In this document: piece after piece, positions 16,070 through 23,803 of the stretch | Position numbering within the stretch: position 1 is the first letter of the stretch | How the letters are laid out: each line of letters opens with the position of its first letter | Source of the DNA: CAYWXK01 sp964462515 | GTDB taxonomy: Bacteria > Planctomycetota > Phycisphaerae > Sedimentisphaerales > Anaerobacaceae | Direction: 5' to 3' | Assembly: GCA_964462515.1 (NCBI GenBank) | Contig: CAYWXK010000001.1 | Location: 62,001 to 126,000 of the forward strand | DNA length: 64,000 nt | Made by a program: the position numbers and the translations under genes | The notes under the pieces: generated by a model | Told to the model about the DNA's origin: nothing | Databases searched by the model: none | The model's input: only the letters and a program-made list of their open reading frames with translations

Positions 16070-17287
16070 ATGAATGGGAAAGGAAATATCACCAAAAGCA
16101 AACAGGCTGTTTCCAGAGGGCAAAAAAAGCGGAAATCGTCAAGATGGCTTACGCCACTGATTTCACGCAGGATATTTATCCAGCGTTTGGGGGCGATGGG
16201 TGTGGCATCCGCTTTCTTGTATGACGGAGCTACCAAACAGACAAAAGGCCAGAATGCTGCCAATTATATCGATGGTTTATCGACTGAAAAACTTACGGCA
16301 ATGTATAGCGATATGTTAAAAATCCGCTTATGGGAAACCAAGATTAAAGACCTGTTGCTTAAAGGGGGTTTCCGTGGTGTAGCCCACCTATACGTGGGCG
16401 AAGAGGCTATTGCGGTGGGTGTTTGCAGCGCTCTGAGGAAAGATGACTATATAGCCAGCACTCACCGTGGGCACGGTCACCTGATTGCCAAAGGCGGCAA
16501 CCTTAAGGAGATGCTGGCTGAAATTACTCACAAGGCCACAGGATGCTGTAAGGGTTACGGTGGCTCTCTGCACATAACGGATATGAAGCTGGGGATTCTG
16601 GGTATGAATGGGATAGTAGGGGCCTCACATCTGATGGGCGCCGGGGCTGCTTATGGAATCAAGGTCAAAGGGACCGACCAGGTAGTAGTAAGTTTTGGCG
16701 GAGATGGGTCCATACAGGGAAGCTTTTTTACCAGCGCTGCAAATAGCGCTGCCACATACAAACTGCCCTGGATTTGCGTCATTGAAAACAATCAATTCCA
16801 GATTTGGGTCCGATGCTCTGACGTATATGCTATTAAAGACGCAGCCCGAAGGGCTGATGGCTATGGCATTGAGGGCCGCGTAATTGACGGCAATGACGTT
16901 CTGGCTGTCTATAATGTGGCAAAATACGCGGTGGAAAAGGCCCGCGCCGGAGACGGTCCTACCGTGATTGAGTGCAAAACCTACCGATGGTATGACCACT
17001 ACGGGACCAGCGGTGCGCAGGCCGGAAGAGACGGCGCTTTTGGCCTTGGCTATCGCTCCGATAGGGAACTGAGGCAGTGGATGGCCAGAGACCCCATACC
17101 TCGATTCAGACAGTTCCTGGTGGACGAAAAGGTCCTCACTGAAGAGCGAGCAAATGAGATTGTAGAGGAAGTCAAGCAGGCGGTTGAGGAAGCTGCTGAA
17201 TTTGCACAGGCTCAGCCGCTTCCGAAACCTGAGGATGGACTCTTAAATGTTTTTGCCGAAGGAAGTGTCCCTCTACACAAAAGCTGA
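16070..17287 (+). CDS. Thiamine-diphosphate-dependent dehydrogenase E1 alpha subunit with Tat-like signal
   Basis: The protein has 405 residues from ATG 16070, chosen for the AAGGAGAATCCAA site. From residue ~65 it is a pyruvate/acetoin/2-oxoacid dehydrogenase E1 alpha subunit: YVGEEAIAVGVCSALRKDDY, STHRGHGHLIAKGG, GYGGSLHITD, and the thiamine-diphosphate motif beginning GGDGSIQG (~211) and ending ENNQ. Such enzymes decarboxylate a 2-oxo acid or cleave acetoin and pass the product to an E2 lipoyl protein. Oddly, the N-terminus carries SRRIFIQ (residues 32-38) and a hydrophobic stretch (LGAMGVASAFLY), a twin-arginine signal pattern not expected in this cytoplasmic family. Residues ~22-30 are encoded by a family E repeat. 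The beta subunit follows after 23 bases; no E2 or E3 gene is in the window. Confidence 0.88.
   Translation: MNGKGNITKSKQAVSRGQKKRKSSRWLTPLISRRIFIQRLGAMGVASAFLYDGATKQTKGQNAANYIDGLSTEKLTAMYSDMLKIRLWETKIKDLLLKGGFRGVAHLYVGEEAIAVGVCSALRKDDYIASTHRGHGHLIAKGGNLKEMLAEITHKATGCCKGYGGSLHITDMKLGILGMNGIVGASHLMGAGAAYGIKVKGTDQVVVSFGGDGSIQGSFFTSAANSAATYKLPWICVIENNQFQIWVRCSDVYAIKDAARRADGYGIEGRVIDGNDVLAVYNVAKYAVEKARAGDGPTVIECKTYRWYDHYGTSGAQAGRDGAFGLGYRSDRELRQWMARDPIPRFRQFLVDEKVLTEERANEIVEEVKQAVEEAAEFAQAQPLPKPEDGLLNVFAEGSVPLHKS
16135..16157. repeat. Dispersed repeat family E, copy 2, inside a CDS
   Basis: This copy is read as KSSRWLTPL just ahead of the twin-arginine motif of the E1 alpha subunit. It shares a 23-base identity with the intergenic copy about 220 bases upstream. 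Confidence 0.7.
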
Positions 17288-17310
17288 AAGGCAAAAAGGA
17301 GGCAAACATT

Positions 17311-18282
17311 ATGCCAAAGAGTATGACATACGCGATTCTTGAAGCTATTCAGGGAGAGATGCGTAAGGATAAGCTGATAACTATTTTATATGAATACCAG
17401 CGACCGGCGGCTGGCTGGGAAAATCGAACCATTGATTTAGAGGCGGAGTTCGGCATCTGGCGAGCGCGATTTAGCGCTATCGACGAGAACTGGATTGTGG
17501 GCGGTGCTATGGGGATGTCTATGATTGGTGTTCGAGCAATTGCGCACATACCGAGTATGACCACCCTTATTCCATACGAGCTGATGTTCAACCATGCCGG
17601 AAAACTTCGCCATATGACCGGCGGACAGGCGGCATTTCCAATGGTACTCTGGGCCGATATGCAAGGAAGAGCACCATTTCAAGCCGGTCAGCATGCCGAT
17701 GCCGGACTTGAATCCTGTTATGCCCGATTAGCCGGGCTGAAGGTGGTAATTCCCTCTAACCCGTATGATGCTAAAGGTTTGATGATATCAGCTATCAGAG
17801 ATGTTGACCCGGTAGTATTCTGCCAGTATCCAGCCCCTGCGTCAGGCCCGGAAGTTCCTGATGACGCATATACCGTGCCGATAGGTCAGGCTGCCGTCCG
17901 GACTGAGGGTAAAGATATCACCATTGTTGGCTATGCGCCACAGACGGTTGAGATAGCCAAGGCGGTTGAGCAGCTCAAGGAGCGCGGCATCAGCGCCGAA
18001 TTCATCGACCCCCGGACATTGGCACCTTTAGAGCAGGTTATGGAGACCGTTATTAAGTCTGTGACGAAGACCGGTAAGCTGTTGACAAGTGACGATGGAA
18101 GCTACAGCTTCTGTAATTGTGCTGAGATTATTGCCAGAACGGCTGAGGCGGTGCCAGGCGCTAAGTTTAAGAGACTGGCGTTCCCAGATGCGCCTCCGCC
18201 AGGTGCACCTGAAATGATTAACTATATGCGGGTAAGCGCTGCCGACATTGTCGCGGCTGCGGAAAAGATGGTGCGAGGATAA
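17311..18282 (+). CDS. Thiamine-diphosphate-dependent dehydrogenase E1 beta subunit
   Basis: This 323-residue protein starts at ATG 17311 behind an AAGGAGG site. It shows the transketolase pyrimidine-binding and C-terminal domains of E1 beta subunits: TYAILEAIQGEMRKD at the start, a central QGRAPFQAGQHADAGLES, GLKVVIPSNPYDAKGL, DPVVFCQYP, then ITIVGYAPQTVEIAKA and EFIDPRTLAPLE. It pairs with the preceding alpha subunit to form the alpha2beta2 E1 enzyme. It has no export signal of its own, so if the alpha subunit is exported by Tat this subunit would have to travel with it. The exact substrate (pyruvate, acetoin, branched-chain) is not resolved. Confidence 0.9.
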   Translation: MPKSMTYAILEAIQGEMRKDKLITILYEYQRPAAGWENRTIDLEAEFGIWRARFSAIDENWIVGGAMGMSMIGVRAIAHIPSMTTLIPYELMFNHAGKLRHMTGGQAAFPMVLWADMQGRAPFQAGQHADAGLESCYARLAGLKVVIPSNPYDAKGLMISAIRDVDPVVFCQYPAPASGPEVPDDAYTVPIGQAAVRTEGKDITIVGYAPQTVEIAKAVEQLKERGISAEFIDPRTLAPLEQVMETVIKSVTKTGKLLTSDDGSYSFCNCAEIIARTAEAVPGAKFKRLAFPDAPPPGAPEMINYMRVSAADIVAAAEKMVRG

Positions 18283-18367
18283 GTGGTCCCGAGCAAATGG
18301 GCAGATAGGCGCCTTTTGCTCTTTTGACAATGTCTGTAGAATACGGCCAGTCACGTGAGAGGTAGCG

Positions 18368-19150
18368 ATGGGACGAAACCGGCAAAACTTGTCTGACGAC
18401 AGTCAAGAATCGCAAACTATATTGCAATGTAAATATTGCGGATGCAATATCAATCAGTCTCGGCGAGGCCGAGCCTCGACGGACGAGGATTTTATCAAAG
18501 CGGCACTCTGGACTGACAAGGGATTAGTTGTTGTAGAAGATATCCCTGCGCGGTTATGTGAGGGATGCGGGGAGCAATTCTTCGAGCAAGAGGTCATACG
18601 GAAAATTGAGCAAGTAGTGACATATCCATTGGCGAAGGTAAAGCAGTGGATTCAAGTGCCTGTTTATTCTCTGTCGCCCCCCGCGGCTTCCTGTTGGAAG
18701 ACAGGAGCGGGGGATGCCCAGAAAAAACGTCTCCATTCTGCCAAAGCAAGTCAGCAGAACAATAGGTCAGTCGAATCAAGATGTCATTCCTTCGGCAGTG
18801 AGTTCAGGGCCGAACTGCAAGCAAAGCAAGCGAGCGAATCAATACAATTAAATCAAAGCCAACAAGAGATTTTACTGTGCAAGGACTGCGGCGGGGAGAC
18901 TGTTGAAGAGCTGGTCAACTCGGCTTTTTGGGTGCGGGGAGAGTTAATTGTTGTAGAGAATATCCCGGCGCGAGTGTGTCGGCGGTGCAGGCAGCAGTTC
19001 TACGATGACAGGATTACCGAGAGGGTCATAGGGCTGGACGAACCCTGGTTCGCACCGGGTATGGCAAAGGAGGAGGTGCAGGTGCCGGTGTTTTCTCTGA
19101 CCGAGGTAGAGAAACCACAAAGCAAAAACTATCATAAGAGAAAACAGTGA
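18368..19150 (+). CDS. Tandem YgiT-type zinc-finger protein with embedded palindromic repeats
   Basis: The 260-residue protein starts at ATG 18368 (AGAGG upstream). It contains two copies of a YgiT/MqsA-type zinc-binding unit. Copy 1 is CKYCG, then LVVVEDIPARLCEGCGEQFF, ending VPVYSL. Copy 2 is CKDCG, then LIVVENIPARVCRRCRQQFY, ending VPVFSL. Each has a CxxC pair and a second CxxC after the IPAR motif. YgiT fingers usually form the N-terminal half of HTH antitoxins paired with a toxin; no HTH domain or toxin gene is adjacent, so a toxin-antitoxin role is not supported. Three repeat elements are read through: family F (residues ~9-15), G (~30-41, SRRGRASTDED) and B (~104-116). It follows the dehydrogenase by 85 bases, possibly in the same transcript. 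Confidence 0.75.
   Translation: MGRNRQNLSDDSQESQTILQCKYCGCNINQSRRGRASTDEDFIKAALWTDKGLVVVEDIPARLCEGCGEQFFEQEVIRKIEQVVTYPLAKVKQWIQVPVYSLSPPAASCWKTGAGDAQKKRLHSAKASQQNNRSVESRCHSFGSEFRAELQAKQASESIQLNQSQQEILLCKDCGGETVEELVNSAFWVRGELIVVENIPARVCRRCRQQFYDDRITERVIGLDEPWFAPGMAKEEVQVPVFSLTEVEKPQSKNYHKRKQ
18391..18411. repeat. Dispersed repeat family F, copy 1, inside a CDS
   Basis: TCTGACGACAGTCAAGAATC is close to GTCGGACGACAGTCAAGAGT in the intergenic copy at 46471-46511. Here it is read as LSDDSQES at the start of the zinc-finger protein. Confidence 0.5.
18454..18488. repeat. Palindromic repeat family G, copy 2, inside a CDS
   Basis: CGGCGAGGCCGAGCCTCG forms a hairpin and is read as SRRGRASTDED. The second zinc-finger copy of the same protein lacks this insert, which marks it as extra. 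Confidence 0.7.
18676..18714. repeat. Palindromic repeat family B, copy 2, inside a CDS
   Basis: GCCCCCCGCGGCTTCCTG then TTGGAAGACAGGAGCGGGGGA matches 63372-63409 closely. It is read as PPAASCWKTGAGD in the linker between the two zinc-finger units. Confidence 0.75.
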
Positions 19151-19401
19151 CAGCTTCAGGGCGAAGGCCCGCCTTCGCGTAGCCCGCTACGGCGGACGAA
19201 GCAAGGCCTGGCCGGAGTCACGACAAAAAACTGAAATCACGGGTTAATACCTGCCAAACTGGCACAGTCTGGAAACGAAGAAAACCATAACTATTTATTG
19301 CTGTGGCAGTTACGATTTAGCTTGTTTGGGCACATTGTTTGCATTTGCTAAATATAAGCGCGTGCGTAATTTACATTTTGTCTTATGAGAAGGACGAAGC
19401 A
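19151..19401. other. Intergenic region upstream of clpB
   Basis: It contains the family C repeat at 19166-19209 and otherwise unremarkable AT-rich DNA. I looked for a CIRCE heat-shock operator (TTAGCACTC inverted repeat) and did not find one. Confidence 0.5.
19166..19209. repeat. Dispersed repeat family C, copy 1
   Basis: GCCTTCGCGTAGCCCGCTAC then GGCGGACGAAGCAAGGCCT nearly matches 39831-39872 (GTCTTCGCATAGCCCGCTAC and so on). CTTCG and CGAAG arms can pair around the central TAGCCCGCTA. Confidence 0.7.
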
Positions 19402-21984
19402 ATGAAATTCGACAAGTTCACATTGAAGGCACAAGAAGCGTTAGCGACAGCCCAGCAGATTGCGATGGCTAAATCGAACACCTTTGTTTCGCCGGTGCAT
19501 TTATTGAGCGCTCTTTTGAGTGATGATACCGGCGTTGCAGTTATGATTTTGAAGAAAATCGGCGTCAATGTCTCTCGAATTAAAGATATGACAGAGAGCG
19601 AACTGCGGCGTCTGTCGCAAGGCAGCGCCGGCAGTCAGCTTATGCCTGACCCTGCTTTTAGCCAGGTTGTTCTGGATGCTCAAAATCGGGCCGATGCAAT
19701 GGGCGATGAATACCTGAGCGCAGAACACCTCTTGATTTCACTTGCTACGGTACAAACCGACGCCAGAGAAATCCTGAGGCTCAACTCGGTTGAGCCAAAG
19801 CAGATTGAAGATGCTTTGAAGGAGATTCGCGGCGGCGGAAAAATAACCGACCAGAATCCGGAGGATAAATACAAGGCGCTTGAGCGTTATGGTATTGACC
19901 TTCTGGAAATGGCACGAAAAGGAAAGCTCGACCCTGTTATCGGCAGGGACGAAGAAATCCGGCGATGCATGCAGGTTTTGAACCGGCGAAAGAAAAATAA
20001 TCCGGTGCTAATTGGTGAGCCGGGAGTGGGTAAGACCGCAATCGTTGAAGGACTCGCTCAGAGGATAGTCGCAGGTGACGTGCCTGCTGGCCTGAAAAAT
20101 AAAAGGATTATTGCGCTCGATATGGGGGCGCTGATTGCAGGAACGAAATTCCGTGGCGAATTCGAGGACCGGCTTAAAGCGGTGCTCAAGGAGGTTTTGG
20201 CCGCCGAAGGACAAATAATACTTTTCATCGATGAGTTGCATACTGTTGTTGGCGCAGGTAAAGCCGAAGGTGCGGTTGATGCGGGCAATTTGCTAAAGCC
20301 GTATCTTGCACGGGGAGAGCTTCGCTGTATCGGTGCTACAACGATTGATGAATATCGAAAACACGTTGAAAAAGATGCAGCCCTCGAAAGGCGTTTTCAG
20401 CCGATTCTGATTGACCCGCCGACCGTCGAAGAAACCATTGCAATCCTTCGAGGCCTGAAAAACCGCTATGACACCCATCACGGTGTTCGGATTACGGACG
20501 CAGCGCTTGTCGCTGCCGCAACCTTGTCAAATCGCTATGTTACCGATAGGTGGCTGCCGGATAAAGCGATAGACCTGGTCGATGAGGCGGCGTCGAAACT
20601 GCGGATTGAAAACGATTCACTGCCTGCTGAGTTGGATGACATCCGCAGAAAGATTGTTCAGCTTCAGATTGAGCGAGAGGCACTGAAAAAGGAAAGCGAC
20701 CCCGCCAGTAAAGAGCAATTGAAGAAAATCGAGAAGCAATTGGCCGAGTTAGAGCAGCAGGATAAGAAGCTGACAAGCCAATGGGAGGGTGAAAAACATC
20801 AGATTGACGAAATAAAGCAACTGAAACAAAAGATTGAACAGGCACAGAACCAATTTGAGGATGCTCAGCGAAAAGGCCAACTGGAGACGGCCGCACGTTT
20901 GAAATACGAAACGATCGCAAACCTGCGGAAAGACCTTGAAAAGAAGGAAGCCCATCTCGCCAAATCTGCAGAGGCCAAAATGATTGAAAACGAAGTAACC
21001 GAGGAGCACATCGCTGATGTCGTGTCCAAGTGGACGGGCGTTCCGGTTGCGCGGTTACTTAGTGGTGAGCGAGAGCGCTTAATGAAGATGGAGGATGCGA
21101 TTCGCAAGCGAGTAGTCGGGCAAGATGAGGCGGTTGCAGCCCTTTGCAATGCGGTGCGCAGAAGCAGGTCGGGACTGGCAGACCCGAATCGGCCCATAGG
21201 GACATTTTTATTTTTGGGGCCGACCGGCGTAGGCAAAACCGAGCTTTCCAAAGCTCTTGCAGATTTTCTGTTTAACGACCCCAATGCGATGGTGCGGATT
21301 GATATGAGTGAGTTTATGGAGCAGCACTCCGTCGCCCGCCTTATCGGTGCTCCGCCCGGCTATGTCGGTTACGAAGAGGGCGGAAGATTGACCGAGGCCG
21401 TTCGGCGAAAACCATACTCGGTAATTCTATTAGATGAGATTGAAAAGGCGCATCCGGATGTTTTCAATGTCCTGCTGCAGGTTTTTGACGATGGCAGACT
21501 AACCGATGGCAAAGGCCGAACTGTGGATTTCAAAAACACCGTCATCATTATGACAAGTAACATCGCAAGCCAGCAGATTCAAAAGCTCACCGAAGAGTCC
21601 GGCGCCGACTGGGAAATCGAGGCACACGTCAAAGACGTCCTCAAGCAGGTCTTCAAGCCGGAGTTCCTGAATCGTATAGATGAGATAATCGTCTTCCGTA
21701 TGCTCACAAAAGAAGATTTGCGGAAGATTGTTGATATCCAGCTTGGTTACTTGCGGCAGCGTCTGCAAGGCCGAAAGATTGAGCTTGAATTTACCGACCG
21801 TGCCCGCCAACTGATTTCAGATGAGGGTTACGACCCCGTTTTTGGCGCAAGGCCTTTGAAGCGAACAATCCAGCAGCGGTTGGAAAATGCTCTGGCCTCC
21901 GAGCTTTTGGCCGGCAAATTCACCGACGGCGACAAAATAAAGGTCGATGCCGACAGCCACAAATTCACTTTCGAAAAGGCGTAA
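19402..21984 (+). CDS. clpB: ATP-dependent disaggregase ClpB
   Basis: The 860-residue protein starts at ATG 19402 behind GAGAAGGACGAAGC. It has the full ClpB layout: two N-terminal Clp repeats (residues ~5-150), the first AAA+ domain with Walker A GEPGVGKT (205-212) and Walker B ILFIDELH, the long coiled-coil middle domain (~410-525, rich in Lys/Glu/Gln), and the second AAA+ domain with GPTGVGKT (606-613), VILLDEIEKAH and VFGARPLKRTIQQ. It forms hexamers that pull apart aggregated proteins together with DnaK, in the cytoplasm. It is monocistronic. A diverged copy of its last ~20 codons recurs at 23608-23673, 1.6 kb downstream. Confidence 0.97.
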   Translation: MKFDKFTLKAQEALATAQQIAMAKSNTFVSPVHLLSALLSDDTGVAVMILKKIGVNVSRIKDMTESELRRLSQGSAGSQLMPDPAFSQVVLDAQNRADAMGDEYLSAEHLLISLATVQTDAREILRLNSVEPKQIEDALKEIRGGGKITDQNPEDKYKALERYGIDLLEMARKGKLDPVIGRDEEIRRCMQVLNRRKKNNPVLIGEPGVGKTAIVEGLAQRIVAGDVPAGLKNKRIIALDMGALIAGTKFRGEFEDRLKAVLKEVLAAEGQIILFIDELHTVVGAGKAEGAVDAGNLLKPYLARGELRCIGATTIDEYRKHVEKDAALERRFQPILIDPPTVEETIAILRGLKNRYDTHHGVRITDAALVAAATLSNRYVTDRWLPDKAIDLVDEAASKLRIENDSLPAELDDIRRKIVQLQIEREALKKESDPASKEQLKKIEKQLAELEQQDKKLTSQWEGEKHQIDEIKQLKQKIEQAQNQFEDAQRKGQLETAARLKYETIANLRKDLEKKEAHLAKSAEAKMIENEVTEEHIADVVSKWTGVPVARLLSGERERLMKMEDAIRKRVVGQDEAVAALCNAVRRSRSGLADPNRPIGTFLFLGPTGVGKTELSKALADFLFNDPNAMVRIDMSEFMEQHSVARLIGAPPGYVGYEEGGRLTEAVRRKPYSVILLDEIEKAHPDVFNVLLQVFDDGRLTDGKGRTVDFKNTVIIMTSNIASQQIQKLTEESGADWEIEAHVKDVLKQVFKPEFLNRIDEIIVFRMLTKEDLRKIVDIQLGYLRQRLQGRKIELEFTDRARQLISDEGYDPVFGARPLKRTIQQRLENALASELLAGKFTDGDKIKVDADSHKFTFEKA

Positions 21985-22363
21985 TAAGAAGAGTTAACAG
22001 ACCCAACAACCTCCGGGTTATGGGCAAAAAGAGATGATTTTCCAGAAGTCCCGCTTTCTCAATAATTTACAGTAATGGCAATAACTTAGGGACAACCCTC
22101 TAAATCAATATGTGCACATGTTGGTCATGATGCGCACAAATTTAGTTGCAAATTTGTTGCAGGTCAAGTAACATTCCGCCATATAGAATGTTCTTGTCCC
22201 GGTTCGGTTTTTACAGACTTAAGCACCAGCTTAGGAGATGGGATGCTCTGGATTTCGATGAATTTGTGTACTATACGGGATTAAGCACATTGAACACTCT
22301 GTTCATACTTCGATGGTGTTTGCGATCTGAGGCGCATTTGCCCCAAAGGAAATAATAGAAGTC
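21985..22363. other. Gene-free interval after clpB
   Basis: About 380 bases without a supported gene. A 69-codon frame at 22146-22355 begins with TTG, lacks a binding site and matches no family I know. Base composition is AT-leaning, in contrast with the gene that follows. Confidence 0.45.
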
Positions 22364-23593
22364 ATGATACGAATTCTTGCCTTCGTCATCCTGCTCATCA
22401 ACTTTTCAAATACATCCAAAGCCGAATTCTGGGCCAGCTGGCGAGGGCCGCGCGGCGACGGCACCTGCATCGAGCAAGACGTCCCCACCAACTGGGATCC
22501 CGCCGGCGCGATATGGAAAACCGAGCTCCCAGGCCAAGGGCACGCTTCGCCGATCGTCTGGAGCGATCACGTGTTCACTGTCACCGCCCTGTCTGCCACA
22601 CAGGAGCGCGTGCTCCTTTGCCTCGACCGCACCAGCGGAAAGGTCATCTGGCAACGGACCGTCGTGCAGGGGCCGCTGGAGAACATTCATAAGGAAAATA
22701 GTTATGCTTCCAGCACGCCGGCCACCGATGGCGAGCGGGTCTATGTCACCTTCCGTGTCGGCGACGAAATCGTCGTGGCCGCGCACGATTTAGCCACTGG
22801 GAAACAGCGATGGCTGGTCCGGCCGGGGACGCACACCGGCGAGTGGGGATTCAGCAACGAGCCAGTGCTGTTCAAAGATAAGGTCATCGTCGATGGCGAC
22901 AGCAAAGGGGATTCATTTCTGATTGCCCTGAGCCGCCATGATGGAAAAACACGCTGGCGCGTTAACCGCAGCAATAAGGGAATCAGCTACAGCGCCCCGC
23001 TGATACGTGAGATGGCCGGCCGCACTCAATTGATTCAGTGCGGCGACCGTTGCGTAGCCAGTTTCGACCCTGAAACCGGCAAGCAGCTCTGGACGGTGGA
23101 CGGCCCCTCGCAGGAATTCGTAGCCACGCCGGTTTACAGCGAGAAAGCCGGACTGGTTTTCGTCAGCAGCAGTTGGCCCAAGCAAATCCTGCTTGCGATC
23201 CGGCCTGATGGCAACGGCGACGTCACTGATACCCACGTCGTCTGGCGAGATAACAAGGGAGCGCCCTACGTCCCCTCATTGATCGTCGCGGGCGATTTTC
23301 TGCTCAGCGTCAACAACGCCGGCGTGGCGTTCTGCTATGAGGCCGCCACCGGCAAGGTACTCTGGCAGGAGAAGCTCGGGCGGCATCACGCCTCCCCGGT
23401 CCTGATGGGCGGGCTGGTCTTCTTCATAAATGACAACGGCGAAGTGAACGTCATCAAACCGGGCCCAGACTTCGAGCGCATCGCGAAATACGAGCTGGGC
23501 GAGCAATGCTATGCCTCGCCGGCGATCAGCAACGGCCAGGTCTTTCTGCGAGGCTTCAAGCACCTCTTTTGCATTGGCCGGAGTACCAATTGA
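22364..23593 (+). CDS. Secreted PQQ-type beta-propeller (quinoprotein-like) protein
   Basis: The 409-residue protein starts at ATG 22364 with AAAGGAAATAATAGAAGTC upstream and has a signal peptide (LAFVILLINFSNTSKA). The mature part opens with FWASWRGPRGDGTCIEQDVP, typical of planctomycete BamB-like/PQQ_2 proteins, and carries repeated blades: VLLCLDRTSGKVIWQRTV, DLATGKQRWLV, FDPETGKQLWTV and YEAATGKVLWQEKL. It probably folds as a single periplasmic or extracellular propeller; enzymatic activity is not shown. It is visibly GC-richer than both flanks, with C or G at most third positions, and it is bounded downstream by an orphan copy of the clpB 3' end, so it may have been acquired. Confidence 0.88.
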   Translation: MIRILAFVILLINFSNTSKAEFWASWRGPRGDGTCIEQDVPTNWDPAGAIWKTELPGQGHASPIVWSDHVFTVTALSATQERVLLCLDRTSGKVIWQRTVVQGPLENIHKENSYASSTPATDGERVYVTFRVGDEIVVAAHDLATGKQRWLVRPGTHTGEWGFSNEPVLFKDKVIVDGDSKGDSFLIALSRHDGKTRWRVNRSNKGISYSAPLIREMAGRTQLIQCGDRCVASFDPETGKQLWTVDGPSQEFVATPVYSEKAGLVFVSSSWPKQILLAIRPDGNGDVTDTHVVWRDNKGAPYVPSLIVAGDFLLSVNNAGVAFCYEAATGKVLWQEKLGRHHASPVLMGGLVFFINDNGEVNVIKPGPDFERIAKYELGEQCYASPAISNGQVFLRGFKHLFCIGRSTN

Positions 23594-23607
23594 AGGCGGC
23601 TGAGTGG

Positions 23608-23673
23608 GTCACCGACGGCGATACCATTAAAATCGACGCCAGCCAGCACAAATTCACGTTCGAAAAAGTATAA
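23608..23673 (+). pseudogene. Orphan fragment of a clpB 3' end
   Basis: The 66 bases read VTDGDTIKIDASQHKFTFEK then V and a stop. The end of the intact ClpB reads FTDGDKIKVDADSHKFTFEK then A and a stop. About three quarters of the bases agree. There is no start site, and the frame differs from that of the preceding propeller gene, so this is not translated from it. It is either a remnant of a second clpB or the far junction of an insertion into the clpB 3' end. Confidence 0.75.
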
Positions 23674-23803
23674 TTTGGATTAAAACGATGGAATTTGGCG
23701 TGGTTTCTTGGTAACTTCTATTTCGATTATTGTCGATAACGTTTAGGGGTTCAAAAAGGCGAGTGCGGTCTAACTGCTAATTTTGATTTGGAAAGGATAA
23801 AAA

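Noticed and set aside
18368..19150. MqsA-type antitoxin of a toxin-antitoxin pair
   Set aside because: Only the zinc-finger half is present, twice; there is no HTH domain and no adjacent toxin gene.
19210..19401. CIRCE/HrcA heat-shock operator before clpB
   Set aside because: No TTAGCACTC-spacer-GAGTGCTAA or close variant is present.
22146..22355. 69-codon open frame after clpB
   Set aside because: It begins with TTG without a binding site and resembles no known protein.
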